Of a DNA stretch of 64,000 nucleotides, positions 40,484 to 49,569 are shown in pieces. The notes under the pieces are model-generated. The model had not been told where the DNA came from, searched no databases, and was given only the letters and a program-made list of their open reading frames with translations. Position 1 is the stretch's first letter. Every line of letters begins with the position of its first letter. The DNA lies in NCBI GenBank assembly GCA_945902215.1, contig CAMDML010000001.1, positions 1-64,000 of the forward strand. Direction: 5' to 3'. Both the position numbers and the translations under genes were made by a program. Origin of the DNA: Klebsiella pneumoniae (GTDB lineage Bacteria > Pseudomonadota > Gammaproteobacteria > Pseudomonadales > Pseudohongiellaceae).

Positions 40484-42688
40484 ATGAAACACAGCCGTTT
40501 GTTTGCTGCAACCGCGCTGGCCTTGGCCGTGTTGTCCGGCTGCCAGCCTGCTGAGCAAGAATCGACCCAAGCCACCGACTCTGCCGCTGCACCCGCCGCC
40601 CAAACTGCATCCACTGCAGCCAATGTCACTACTGAGCGCCTGCTCAATGCCGACGCCGAGCCAGGCCAATGGATGATGAATGGCGGTACTTATGAAGAAA
40701 CCCATTACAGCGCGCTGAATGAGATCTCGCGCGACACCATCGACCGCCTCAGCCTCGGCTGGTTCGCCGACTACGACACCAACCTGTCACAGCAAGGCAC
40801 ACCCCTCTATGTTGATGGTGTGATCTACGTCTCCACCGCATGGAGCTCGGTCTACGCATACGATGCACGTACCGGCGCGCAGCTCTGGCATTTCGACCCG
40901 AAGACACCCAAGGAAATTGCGATCAAGGTGTGCTGCGGTATCGTCAATCGTGGCATTGCTGCTTATGAAGGCAAAATCTACATCGGCGCACTCGACGGCA
41001 ACCTGTATGCCATCGACGCGGCCACCGGCCAGGAACTCTGGCACAAGCAGACTGTTGACGTGGACAAGCAGTACACCGTTACCAGCGCGCCGCGCATCAT
41101 CAAAGGCCAGGTCGTTATCGGCAACTCCGGTAGCGAGTTCGGCGTGCGTGGCTATCTCGGTGCCTACAATGCCACGACCGGGGAAGACCTGTGGCGCGTA
41201 TACACCGTACCCGGCAACCCGGAACTTGGTTTTGAAAACCCGACCATGGCTATGGCTGCCAAGACCTGGAGTGGCAACTGGTGGGAACTGGGCGGGGGCG
41301 GCACCGTATGGGACGCTATCGTGTATGACGAAGTGAACAACCTCATCATGTTCGGCACCGGCAACGGCACTCCGTGGGATCAGCGCGTGCGTGATCCGGA
41401 AGGTGGCGACAACCTGTTCGTAGCCTCGATTCTCGCAGTGAATGCCGACAGCGGCGAGTACGTCTGGCACTACCAGACTACCCCGGGCGACACGTGGGAC
41501 TATGATGCGATGAGCCCGATCATGCTGCTCGATCTCACTTTCGACGGCGTCGAGCGTCGCACCGTGGTACAGCCGAACAAGAACGGCATGATGTATGTGC
41601 TTGATGCCGCCACGGGTCAGATACTAAAGGGTGATGCGTTCACCGAAGTGAACTGGAACACCGGCATCGACATGGCCACCGGCCGTCCAATTGAAGTGCC
41701 GGCTGCCCGTTACGATCGCGACAACATCTACAACCTGGCTCCCGGTGTACAGGGTGGTCACGGCTGGCATGCCAATGCCTGGAACCCGGCAACCGGCTTG
41801 ATCTACATTGCCGCACAGCGTGCGTACTTCGTCATGCGCACTGCCGAGAACTTCGTTGCCAATCCGCAGGGTACCAACCTTGGTATCGACATGGGCGCAA
41901 GCCTCCTCTATTACAAGGACAACCCGGATGCACCGCGTGAATTCGTCGGCTACGTGTCGGCGTGGGATCCGGTAGCGGGCAAGGAAGTCTGGCGCAGTGA
42001 AGAACTGGGTGGTCCGACGGGCGGCGTACTGTCCACTGGCGGTGGTCTGGTGTTCTCTGGCGGCGGCAACAACAACAACGTGTTCCGTGCATTCAACACC
42101 GAGACTGGCGCGAAAGTGTGGGAGTTCAACACCCAGACTGGCATGGTTGCCGCGCCGATCACCTATGAACTGGATGGCAAGCAGTACATCGCCGCCAGCG
42201 TTGGTATCAATCAGGCTGGCAACTACTACGCGCCGAACTATTCGCGTTTGCTTGTGTTCACCCTGGATGGCGCTGCAGTGTTGCCAGAACCCGTGAGCTT
42301 CACCGCACCACAGCTGAGCCCGCCGCCGATGACTGCCAGTGCTGAAGTCGTGGCCCATGGTGCTGAGGTCTATAATGCGAACTGCTCGACTTGTCATGGC
42401 AACGGTGGTGCGGCACGTGGCGCCAACTTCCCGAACCTGCTGGTGAGCCCGATGCTGCATTCGCAGGAAGGCTTCGACGCTATCGTACTGGGTGGCGCTC
42501 GGCAGCAAAACGGCATGGTGAGCTTTGCCGACCGCGTTACTGCGGAAGACAGTGCTGCAGTTTTGGCGTATCTGGTTTCGCGCGCCACCGAAGCGCTGGC
42601 TGCACAGCAGGCTCCGCCACCTATCCAGACAGCGCCAGAGCCGGCGGAAGATGTGCATGATGAAACTGAAGCTACCGAAGAAAATTAA
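40484..42688 (+). CDS. PQQ-dependent dehydrogenase with C-terminal cytochrome c (lipoprotein)
   Basis: The 734-residue quinohaemoprotein starts at ATG 40484 behind AGGGG. L-A-V-L-S-G-C is a lipobox, so the protein would be lipid-anchored. The propeller has Cys150-Cys151 (V-C-C-G-I-V-N-R-G), Glu in S-G-S-E-F-G-V-R-G, Asn in G-T-G-N-G-T-P-W and catalytic Asp339 followed by Asp341 (T-W-D-Y-D-A). The Asp pair is typical of lanthanide-dependent alcohol dehydrogenases. A class I cytochrome c follows with C-S-T-C-H (634-638). The C-terminal tail is acidic. Downstream are the DUF6152 fusion and an SDR. It likely oxidises an alcohol and passes electrons to its own haem. Confidence 0.92.
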   Translation: MKHSRLFAATALALAVLSGCQPAEQESTQATDSAAAPAAQTASTAANVTTERLLNADAEPGQWMMNGGTYEETHYSALNEISRDTIDRLSLGWFADYDTNLSQQGTPLYVDGVIYVSTAWSSVYAYDARTGAQLWHFDPKTPKEIAIKVCCGIVNRGIAAYEGKIYIGALDGNLYAIDAATGQELWHKQTVDVDKQYTVTSAPRIIKGQVVIGNSGSEFGVRGYLGAYNATTGEDLWRVYTVPGNPELGFENPTMAMAAKTWSGNWWELGGGGTVWDAIVYDEVNNLIMFGTGNGTPWDQRVRDPEGGDNLFVASILAVNADSGEYVWHYQTTPGDTWDYDAMSPIMLLDLTFDGVERRTVVQPNKNGMMYVLDAATGQILKGDAFTEVNWNTGIDMATGRPIEVPAARYDRDNIYNLAPGVQGGHGWHANAWNPATGLIYIAAQRAYFVMRTAENFVANPQGTNLGIDMGASLLYYKDNPDAPREFVGYVSAWDPVAGKEVWRSEELGGPTGGVLSTGGGLVFSGGGNNNNVFRAFNTETGAKVWEFNTQTGMVAAPITYELDGKQYIAASVGINQAGNYYAPNYSRLLVFTLDGAAVLPEPVSFTAPQLSPPPMTASAEVVAHGAEVYNANCSTCHGNGGAARGANFPNLLVSPMLHSQEGFDAIVLGGARQQNGMVSFADRVTAEDSAAVLAYLVSRATEALAAQQAPPPIQTAPEPAEDVHDETEATEEN

Positions 42689-42701
42689 GTAGATGAACAA
42701 C

Positions 42702-42749
42702 GGGGTCAGAGTGGCTTGAACATCTCAAGTTGCCCTGGCCCCTTTTTTT
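42702..42749 (+). terminator. Rho-independent terminator after the PQQ dehydrogenase
   Basis: An 18-bp stem pairs 42702-42719 (beginning GGGGTCAGAG) with 42725-42742 (ending TGGCCCC), with several G-U pairs and one mismatch, followed by seven T residues (42743-42749). It follows the stop codon by 13 bases and probably separates the dehydrogenase from the fusion-protein gene, at least partly. Confidence 0.85.
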
Positions 42750-42789
42750 GCCCCAGATTTATTCAAGTTTCCGCATTGGAGCTCGCGTC

Positions 42790-43872
42790 ATGAAAAAAGC
42801 CTTGCTTGCCACGCTCGTTGCTGCACTTGCCGTTCCTGCCAGCGCCCACCATTCTGTCACCACCCATTTCGACATGACCCGCAGCATTGAAATCCGCGGC
42901 GTAGTCGTTGATTTTAAATTGCGCAGCCCGCATGCCTCACTTGTTGTCGATGGCCAAAGCTATATCGACGGCGTACTGCAGGATGAAACCGTGCAGCGCT
43001 GGGAGATTGAATCTTCCGCCGCGCCGGGCTTGCGCACGATGGGGATTACGCCGGAGACTTTCAAACCCGGCGACGCGATTACTGTTGTTGCGGCTCCCAA
43101 CCGTCAGCCGGACTTCCGCTTCGTCAATTCTTCCAACTTCACCGACAGCAAGGGCACTCGCTACAGCCGCGCCACTGCGGTACGCGCCCAAAATGCAACG
43201 GTGGATGCCGTCTCAGCCCAGCAAGGCCTCGCGCGCATGGCAGGCCGCTGGAACGCCCCCGGCGGTTTTGGCCGCCCCGAGGGTTCGCCGTTGCCGCTGA
43301 ATGAAACAGGGCGCGCGGCATGGGAAAGCTATGATGCGAAGTTGTCGCCGGCCAATACTTGCGAGCCGATGAATTTTCCCGACATGTTCAACGCGCCGTA
43401 TCTGTTTGATGTCCAGGTGAATGGCAATGAACTCGTGATCCACAACCAGCCCTGGGAAGCAGTACGCACAATTCCCTTGGACAATACCGAAATTACCACT
43501 GTGCCTGCCGGCATCTTCGGTGTGGTGAAAGGACGTCTGGAAGGGACAACGGTAGTACTGGAAAGTGAACGCTTCCCGCCGTCGCGCTGGGGGCTTGGCA
43601 GTGCTACGCAATTTCTCGGCAGTGGCGCCGATATGCCTTCGAGTGAACAGAAGAGGCTGATTGAACGTTTTACCTTGAGCGAAGATGGCCTGACGCTGAA
43701 CTACGACTACACGCTCGAAGATTCAACTTACCTCAGTCAGCCCTTCAACGGCCGTCTGCAATTCACCCGCCTGGCGGCCGCTACGCCGATGTATCCCTAT
43801 GACTGCGTGGTGGAAGCCGCGTCGATGTTTTCGCGTACTCCGGAAGACGCAGCACTTCAGGTGGGGCAGTGA
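42790..43872 (+). CDS. Fusion of DUF6152 and HWEGD-family domains
   Basis: The 360-residue exported protein begins with a signal peptide (A-A-L-A-V-P-A-S-A) and mature H-H-S-V-T-T-H-F-D, i.e. a DUF6152 domain (about 20-130, with F-K-L-R-S-P-H-A-S-L and G-D-A-I-T-V). It continues into a domain with R-M-A-G-R-W, V-V-K-G-R-L-E-G-T-T-V-V-L-E, L-I-E-R-F-T-L and Y-L-S-Q-P-F, matching the order seen in the separate HWEGD proteins. The fusion is direct evidence that the two families work together. It lies between the PQQ dehydrogenase and an SDR gene, with a GTGA overlap into the latter. The ATG at 42790 is well placed. Confidence 0.78.
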   Translation: MKKALLATLVAALAVPASAHHSVTTHFDMTRSIEIRGVVVDFKLRSPHASLVVDGQSYIDGVLQDETVQRWEIESSAAPGLRTMGITPETFKPGDAITVVAAPNRQPDFRFVNSSNFTDSKGTRYSRATAVRAQNATVDAVSAQQGLARMAGRWNAPGGFGRPEGSPLPLNETGRAAWESYDAKLSPANTCEPMNFPDMFNAPYLFDVQVNGNELVIHNQPWEAVRTIPLDNTEITTVPAGIFGVVKGRLEGTTVVLESERFPPSRWGLGSATQFLGSGADMPSSEQKRLIERFTLSEDGLTLNYDYTLEDSTYLSQPFNGRLQFTRLAAATPMYPYDCVVEAASMFSRTPEDAALQVGQ

Positions 43873-44621
43873 GCAGAAAAACGGCCATTGTCACCGGCGC
43901 CAGCAGCGGTATCGGCAGAGCTTGCGCCATCGGTTTGCTGAGGGCGGGCTGGCAGACGGTGTTTGTCAGTCGTCATGCCGAGGCGCTTGCAGCCGCGATA
44001 CGGGACGCAGGCGAAGTGAATGCCGAGGCGCTGGCGCTGACCTGCGATATCAGCAATGCGGAACAGGTAGAGGAACTGTTTGCCAAGGTCATGGCTGCGT
44101 TCGGCCGCATCGACCTGCTGTTCAACAACGCGGGTATCAGCGGGCCGCGCGGCACGGTGGATGAAATATCGGTGACGGAATGGGAGCGCACTGTTGCGGT
44201 CAACATCAACGGCAGCTTCCTGTGCGCACGCGCGGCGTTTGCTGCGATGAAGCAACAACAACCGCAGGGTGGGCGCATCATCAATAACGGGTCCATTGCA
44301 GCCCACACACCACGCCCGCACACCTCACCCTACGCCGTCACCAAACACGCCATCATGGGTCTTACCAAATGTCTCGCGCTAGATGGGCGTCCGTTCAATA
44401 TCGCCTGCGGCCAAATCGACATAGGCAACGTGCGCACCGAGATGACCGTGCCGATGGCACAGGGAATGTTGCAGGCGAACGGCGCGCAAATGAAGGAGCC
44501 GGTGTTCGAGCTGGCTCATGTGGTGGATGCTGTGCTCTACATGGCGAATTTGCCGCCGGACGCGAACGTTCAGTTCATGACCGTCATGGCAACGAAAATG
44601 CCGTATATCGGCAGGGGTTGA
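43869..44621 (+). CDS. Short-chain dehydrogenase/reductase
   Basis: The 250-residue Rossmann-fold enzyme has the cofactor motif T-G-A-S-S-G-I-G (9-16), N-N-A-G (86-89), Ser142 in N-N-G-S-I-A-A-H, and the catalytic Tyr155-x3-Lys159 (Y-A-V-T-K). The GTG start overlaps the stop of the fusion gene by four bases, implying co-translation with an exported protein. SDRs interconvert alcohols and ketones with NAD(P). Asp60 after the second strand and the S-R-H at 34-36 suggest NADP use, though not firmly. Substrate is unknown. Confidence 0.9.
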   Translation: MSRKTAIVTGASSGIGRACAIGLLRAGWQTVFVSRHAEALAAAIRDAGEVNAEALALTCDISNAEQVEELFAKVMAAFGRIDLLFNNAGISGPRGTVDEISVTEWERTVAVNINGSFLCARAAFAAMKQQQPQGGRIINNGSIAAHTPRPHTSPYAVTKHAIMGLTKCLALDGRPFNIACGQIDIGNVRTEMTVPMAQGMLQANGAQMKEPVFELAHVVDAVLYMANLPPDANVQFMTVMATKMPYIGRG

Positions 44622-44671
44622 GGGCGGGATTGGATCCGGGACAGTCGGGTGGACTGCCCCGGGCTCACCCA

Positions 44672-45982
44672 TTACTGCTGGAACACGACCTTGCCTTCCT
44701 TGATCGTGGTAACGACATTCAGCAATGCAGTGGTGTCCGTCATCGGATCACCGTCAATGATGACGATATCGCCGTACTTGCCGGCTTCCAATGTGCCAAA
44801 TTCAGCGCCGTGCAGCGTCGCGATCGCTGCATTCTTGGTGATGATTTCCACGATCTGGCGTGGCGAGAACACCAATCCCAGCGCGCGCAATTCATCGTGC
44901 AGTGACTGTTTCGGCGGCCACTGCGTGTCGGTGCCATAGCCGTACATTTGACCGGCTTCTGCCAACAGGCGTGCATTTACCGGACCTTGGCCTGCGCTGG
45001 ACAAGGTGTCCCAGGGGAACGGCCCCGCATCGCGGAACAAGGCCGCACCCGTGTCATCAAAATGCGGTACGAACACAGACAAAGTCGACGTCATCGGAAT
45101 ATTGGCGGCGATAATTTTTTGCAGCGCTTCCGGATTTTCATCGAGGCGGCCGACATGTGGTGTGTGCACCAGCATCGCCGGACCTGCGTCGACGGCCAGC
45201 GCTGCGTCTTGCACGCTCACCGCATGCACGATTGACGGCATACCCACTTTCTTGCCTTCTTCGACAATCAGTTTCAGTGTCTCGATTTCAGGACCGCCCG
45301 GCGTCGTGTTGACAACGGATTTCAGATAGTCGTAACCGTTGGCCTTTGCCGCTGCGATCATGCCGATGATGACTTCATTGGGTATGGCAGGGGCGGCACG
45401 CGTGGCGCCGCCGATACGCGCCGGATCGGTGCGTGCCGGATCACCCGGCTCTGCCGGGGCTGCGTCAGGATCGGCACCGGCCACCGGGATGAAGGTGCCG
45501 GTGAACAAGCGTGGGCCCTGCAGGGTGCCGCTCGCAATCGCCTGCTTCGCTTCGTTGATCGGCTGGCCATCAATCGCTGAAAGCACGGTGGTGAAACCGG
45601 CGTCGAGAAATTCCTGCATCTGCGCGGGAGCGCGTTCCATCAGCCAGGTATCCGGATTGCCTGTGATCACGTGACGGTGGCCTTCGACAAACCCCGGCAT
45701 GACGGTTTTGCCGCCGGCGTCGATCACTTGCACGCCTTCTATGGACTGCGGATCGGCGCCGACAGAAACGATCCTGCCCTCGCGGATGACGACAGTGCCA
45801 TTCTCGATGACGCCGCCGTTGCCATCCAGAATACGACCATTGGTGATGATAAGCGCGCCGATTTCGGTTGCCAGCGGTGCTGCGGCGGCGGGAGTGGCGG
45901 TGGTCGCCTCGTCATTACCGCTGCAACCGCCGAGAAGAATGGCCGCAGCGAGAATGGTTGTGAGCCTGTTTAGCATTTTCAT
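44672..45982 (-). CDS. Amidohydrolase-family lipoprotein
   Basis: The 436-residue protein has a lipobox I-L-L-G-G-C, so it is probably a periplasmic lipoprotein. The amidohydrolase core starts A-L-I-I-T-N-G-R-I-L-D-G. The metal site is visible as G-F-V-E-G-H-R-H (HxH), His in I-V-H-A-V-S and H-T-P-H, and a late Asp in Y-G-T-D-T-Q. The C-terminal beta-sandwich has G-T-L-E-A-G-K-Y-G-D-I-V-I-I-D-G-D-P. The family hydrolyses amide, lactam or cyclic ester bonds. It converges with the SDR gene and is a separate transcription unit. Confidence 0.85.
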   Translation of the reverse strand: MKMLNRLTTILAAAILLGGCSGNDEATTATPAAAAPLATEIGALIITNGRILDGNGGVIENGTVVIREGRIVSVGADPQSIEGVQVIDAGGKTVMPGFVEGHRHVITGNPDTWLMERAPAQMQEFLDAGFTTVLSAIDGQPINEAKQAIASGTLQGPRLFTGTFIPVAGADPDAAPAEPGDPARTDPARIGGATRAAPAIPNEVIIGMIAAAKANGYDYLKSVVNTTPGGPEIETLKLIVEEGKKVGMPSIVHAVSVQDAALAVDAGPAMLVHTPHVGRLDENPEALQKIIAANIPMTSTLSVFVPHFDDTGAALFRDAGPFPWDTLSSAGQGPVNARLLAEAGQMYGYGTDTQWPPKQSLHDELRALGLVFSPRQIVEIITKNAAIATLHGAEFGTLEAGKYGDIVIIDGDPMTDTTALLNVVTTIKEGKVVFQQ

Positions 45983-46076
45983 CGGAAGTGTCTCATGAGT
46001 TTATTGTAGGTATTCGGCCCGCATCTGCCAGTGCTGACCGGGAGTATACAGAAAGTGCACTTATACGGGGCTCGAT

Positions 46077-46472
46077 TCAGAGCAGCGGCGTACCGTCGGC
46101 GCGCGTGGGATTGTTGCGCTCCATCAGCAAGCCGTGCGCCCCCTCAAGCAGAGCGGGATGGCCCTTCACCGTGATTGTGTCGCCCGGCTTGAAGGTTTCT
46201 GCCGAATAACCGCGGCGGACCAGGTGCGTCACCGCGGAGCCGCCGTAACTGACATCCCATTGAGCAACCGTGCCGTCAGCGGCGGTCACTTCCAACGTCA
46301 GGCTCGGATGCGGATTGATGAAACGCCAGGCCTGCACCGTACCCGTCAGTTCAATTTCGCGCGCCTCATCGTAAATGCCGTTGGTGCTGTGATGGCCGAA
46401 GGCGAGCGCGGCCGCAAGGCTGAACCCGAGGGCAGTACCGAGTGTAGTACAAAGTTTTTTCAGATTGGTCAT
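46077..46472 (-). CDS. DUF6152 family periplasmic protein (copy C)
   Basis: The 131-residue protein has a signal peptide ending L-A-F-G followed by H-H-S-T-N-G-I-Y-D. It then has L-T-G-T-V-Q-A-W-R-F-I-N-P-H-P-S-L-T-L and F-K-P-G-D-T-I-T-V-K-G-H, near-identical in pattern to copies A and B. It lies 39 bases downstream of an HWEGD-family gene and forms the third separate pair of this kind in the window. Confidence 0.82.
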   Translation of the reverse strand: MTNLKKLCTTLGTALGFSLAAALAFGHHSTNGIYDEAREIELTGTVQAWRFINPHPSLTLEVTAADGTVAQWDVSYGGSAVTHLVRRGYSAETFKPGDTITVKGHPALLEGAHGLLMERNNPTRADGTPLL

Positions 46473-46511
46473 GGCAAGATCTCCTGGCTAATTATAAATG
46501 CAAAGGTCAGG

Positions 46512-47273
46512 TCAGTATTGGATGCGCTGAATCGGCGGATCGGTGGGATAGTCGCTGGGCATTAGCTTCAGGATCTCGCGCGAACCGTCCAGGTCGCAGG
46601 CCCACGGCAGCGACAGCGGATTGGGATCGCGTTCGGAGCGCACTTTGTACACCCAGGGTTCCTTCAGGAAAAAGGTGTCGATCGTTGTGACTTCCAGCAC
46701 GAGGTCGCCTTCCGTGATCGAGTAACGTTCCGTCACTTCCTTCTGCGTTGATGAGGCGAGTTTGAAATCAGCGTTCAGTCCTTGCGGGTCGAAGGTGAAC
46801 TTCGTGGTTTCGACGATCAGCTCGCCGTTCTCGTAGTGGCCGGTTGAGTGACCAAAATAAGTGAACTCATTGATGGCCGGTTGCGGGTGGCCGTGGCCAT
46901 CCAGCCAGACGGTGCGCACCACGTCATCCTTGCCGTAAGTGAAGACAACACGGTCATCAAACTGTTCGATCTGGTGTGAATACGGATCGGTCCACAGATG
47001 CGGAATGGAAATCGGCGCGCAGTCATACTTCGGTTGGGCGGCCTCCTCGATCGCATCACGGTAGGCTTTGGCGCGCCCGGTCAAACGCGCATCATCTTGC
47101 TCCAGCAGCATGCAACGGAAGCCGTCGGCTCCCACGCACTGGCCCCATTGCCAGACACCGCGCAGATCCGGAATCGCGTCTTCCGCGGCCTGTGCAGAAC
47201 AGGCACCGGTCAGCGCCAACGCTGCACATGGAATCACCAGGAATTTTTTTAAGGTAATAGCTGTATGTGTCAC
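46512..47273 (-). CDS. Secreted HWEGD-family protein (partner C)
   Basis: The 253-residue protein uses GTG 47273 behind GAGGGG; another GTG at 47291 has no ribosome site. The signal peptide ends A-C-S-A-Q-A-A-E. Mature motifs are I-P-D-L-R-G-V-W-Q-W, F-D-D-R-V-V-F-T-Y, S-T-G-H-Y-E-N-G-E-L-I-V-E-T, E-V-T-E-R-Y-S-I and L-K-E-P-W, which follow the family order although H-W-E-G-D is degraded to H-Y-E-N-G. Several cysteines are present (C-V-G-A-D-G-F-R-C). It is paired with DUF6152 copy C. Confidence 0.7.
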   Translation of the reverse strand: MTHTAITLKKFLVIPCAALALTGACSAQAAEDAIPDLRGVWQWGQCVGADGFRCMLLEQDDARLTGRAKAYRDAIEEAAQPKYDCAPISIPHLWTDPYSHQIEQFDDRVVFTYGKDDVVRTVWLDGHGHPQPAINEFTYFGHSTGHYENGELIVETTKFTFDPQGLNADFKLASSTQKEVTERYSITEGDLVLEVTTIDTFFLKEPWVYKVRSERDPNPLSLPWACDLDGSREILKLMPSDYPTDPPIQRIQY

Positions 47274-47566
47274 GTTCCCCTCGCAGAGCACTGGTTAGAA
47301 GCTCCATCATTGCGCCAATTCAGAGTCCGTTCAATCCCCGTCGACAAATAACCGCTGCCACAATTTCTCCACATTCGCAGATGGCGTTATTGCGCAACAA
47401 ACGCCAGTGTTGTCATTGCCGGCGTTGGATGAGAGCCGCATGATACAGATCTACATTGGGCCGGCCGACAGCATGCAGCAGCCCCGGAATGAGCATTGCA
47501 CACAGCAGGTATAATTTTTTCAGTGATTGAGTTCCTTCTTTTTCTGGTTTTGCTTGCGAGTGCCCC
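47274..47566. other. Intergenic region, no gene seen
   Basis: These 293 bases between two leftward genes contain only short open frames without ribosome sites. AACGCC (47400-47405) and GGCGTT (47421-47426) form a small dyad. A run of T at 47515-47520 and pyrimidine-rich sequence near 47540 lie close to the end of the PepSY gene. It probably holds the promoter of the leftward HWEGD/DUF6152 pair. Confidence 0.5.
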
Positions 47567-48454
47567 TTACTTCACCTTTCTCACCACTCTTTTCCACCAC
47601 AAAACAAACCCGGAAATGAACATTACCGTGGGCGCAAAGCTTGCGATGATCCAGCCCCAGTTTGCCCACGGCGTGGTGCCGAAGCGCGCAAAATGTACGC
47701 TGCGGAAAAAACGCAGCCAACTGGTGGGGCGTTCAAAGTCGGTGAGGTCGTTATCGAACAAGTCGATCAGCGGATCCAGCGCGCGCGGGAAGCCCAGTTG
47801 AAAACCTGACACGCCCCAGGCCAGCATCAACACCAGGGTCCAGAAACCAAGACAGCTGTGCAACTGCCAGAGCAATGCGCGCTTGCTGCCGGGCCATATC
47901 ACCAGCCCCTCATACCAGCGTGAACGTCCTTGCCACCAGAGGATGAGCCCGCTCAGGCTCATCAGCACAAACAGCAAGCCACCCACACCATTGACCACGC
48001 GCCCCCTGTCGCCCATGAACAGATCGTCGTGTAAATCTGCCAGCCACTCGACGGTTTTAATGGGCCAGGGATTGGCAACGCCAATATCTTCACCGGTGAA
48101 CTGGTTGAAGTAGTGGGGGAAATATTCGCCGTCTTTGTTCAATACCACAAAGGCAGCTTGACCGGGTTCAAAGGCAGGAACGGTGAAGCCGAGCTCGTAG
48201 CCCACATACACTTCAGCCATGCGGGCGGTCAAAGCATCGCCTTCCAATGCCACGGCACCGGCGGGTGGCGTATCCACATATTTGGGCTCAAACGTGGAGT
48301 AGAACGGGGATTTCAGCAGAATGGCGCTGCCACTCAGGCTGATAACAAAGACATACAGCCCCAGGCCAATGCCCAGCCACAAATGCACCTGAAACAGCAG
48401 CTTGCGGAATCCGAGGGTTTGCGGGGCCTGTAACCACCGTTGCCAGCCATTCAT
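47567..48454 (-). CDS. PepSY-associated TM protein
   Basis: The 295-residue protein has four strong membrane segments (about 27-50, 158-178, 206-232, 265-285). The first is preceded by H-L-W-L-G-I, and H-S-C-L-G-F-W occurs before the third, as in PepSY_TM/PiuB-like proteins. Periplasmic loop 52-157 contains the PepSY-like region with L-H-D-D-L-F-M-G-D-R-G-R. Such proteins are thought to pass electrons across the inner membrane to reduce ferric siderophores or other periplasmic targets, using the paired histidines for haem. It lies 37 bases after the NTF2-like gene on the same strand. Confidence 0.82.
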   Translation of the reverse strand: MNGWQRWLQAPQTLGFRKLLFQVHLWLGIGLGLYVFVISLSGSAILLKSPFYSTFEPKYVDTPPAGAVALEGDALTARMAEVYVGYELGFTVPAFEPGQAAFVVLNKDGEYFPHYFNQFTGEDIGVANPWPIKTVEWLADLHDDLFMGDRGRVVNGVGGLLFVLMSLSGLILWWQGRSRWYEGLVIWPGSKRALLWQLHSCLGFWTLVLMLAWGVSGFQLGFPRALDPLIDLFDNDLTDFERPTSWLRFFRSVHFARFGTTPWANWGWIIASFAPTVMFISGFVLWWKRVVRKVK

Positions 48455-48491
48455 AAACAGGAACTATTTGTCGTCAACACAGTGCGGGCGC

Positions 48492-49418
48492 TCAGCGGCC
48501 ACCGCGTCCCGGGCCATATTCCGGTTCCCATCCGGTCGGCTCGGCATCATCAAGGTTGACAAGCACTGCATGGATTTCTGCAATCATGCCGGCCTTCACC
48601 GCGAAAAACTCTGCCACCAGGCGATCGCTGCGCGCGCCCGCCGGCATATCCTGAGGGCCATCCTTCATGCCGAAGCGCACGATCGAGAGCGCAATGCCGC
48701 GTTCCTCATCTACCACCGGAAACCGTCTATCCCAGATATTGCGACCCTGGAAGCGTCCCTCGTCAAAGGCCGCATTGGCGCTGACCAACGCACCATCACG
48801 CACCATACCGGTGGTTTGCCAGCCGTTTTCGATGCGCTTCACGTCCGGCATCATGTCGGCGCGTTTGTACGCAGGAGTGCCGTTGGTCTGGAATGCGCGC
48901 CAGTAACTTTCAGCGGCGGCTATCAGCCGGTAATACGAATCTCTTTCGGCTTCCGGAATGGAAAGAGTCAGCGCAGGGGACACTTCGGTGAGGGTGTCGA
49001 TGTCCCACAGATTGTCCGCATCCCCCTCGTTGGCCCGGATCACTTCCACTTCAGTGATCCGGCTGTCCTGAACTTTCAGGCGCACCATCAGCATGGTCTT
49101 GCTGCTGTCGGCATTCAGCACCACGGCAACGGTGGCGGAGTCGCCCAGACGCGGGTTGGCTATATCCCAGCGATAGATAATTTGTTCAGCGCTGTCCCAA
49201 AAGGCTTGGTCGAGGCCGCCGAGCTTGCTGTTGGTGGTTATCCTGGCGTTGGCTGCCATTGGCACCGGGGCCGTATCGTTGGCGGTCAACGCTCTCAGCC
49301 AGGTGTCTGCAACGCCGCTGAGGCAGGCTCGGTCACAGTCGGCAGACTGCGCCAACGCAGAACCCGTGGGCAACAGGCCAGCAAAAATGGTTAGCAAAGC
49401 AAAGCGGATTGGTTTCAT
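48492..49418 (-). CDS. Secreted NTF2/SnoaL-like protein of unknown function
   Basis: The 308-residue protein from ATG 49418 (GGAG upstream) has a signal peptide ending S-A-L-A-Q. The mature part looks like two cone-shaped NTF2-like halves: C-L-S-G-V-A-D-T-W-L-R-A-L at the start of the first, and Y-Y-R-L-I-A-A-A-E-S-Y-W-R-A-F at the start of the second. The end has F-F-A-V-K-A-G-M-I-A-E-I-H-A-V, the typical final strands of this fold. No catalytic residues can be named. It is upstream of the PepSY gene and diverges from the TPR gene. Confidence 0.65.
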   Translation of the reverse strand: MKPIRFALLTIFAGLLPTGSALAQSADCDRACLSGVADTWLRALTANDTAPVPMAANARITTNSKLGGLDQAFWDSAEQIIYRWDIANPRLGDSATVAVVLNADSSKTMLMVRLKVQDSRITEVEVIRANEGDADNLWDIDTLTEVSPALTLSIPEAERDSYYRLIAAAESYWRAFQTNGTPAYKRADMMPDVKRIENGWQTTGMVRDGALVSANAAFDEGRFQGRNIWDRRFPVVDEERGIALSIVRFGMKDGPQDMPAGARSDRLVAEFFAVKAGMIAEIHAVLVNLDDAEPTGWEPEYGPGRGGR

Positions 49419-49569
49419 GGGGGTCTCCGGAAGGATTTTTATAGTTGTTATTGGCGTGCCTAGGGGTAAGTATAGAACGAAGTGGGCCAAGTACTTTGCT
49501 CATATGAAATAAAAACCGGCAGGTACGGTCCAGTTTTATCAATCAATGTATGCAAACGCGGAGGTGGGT

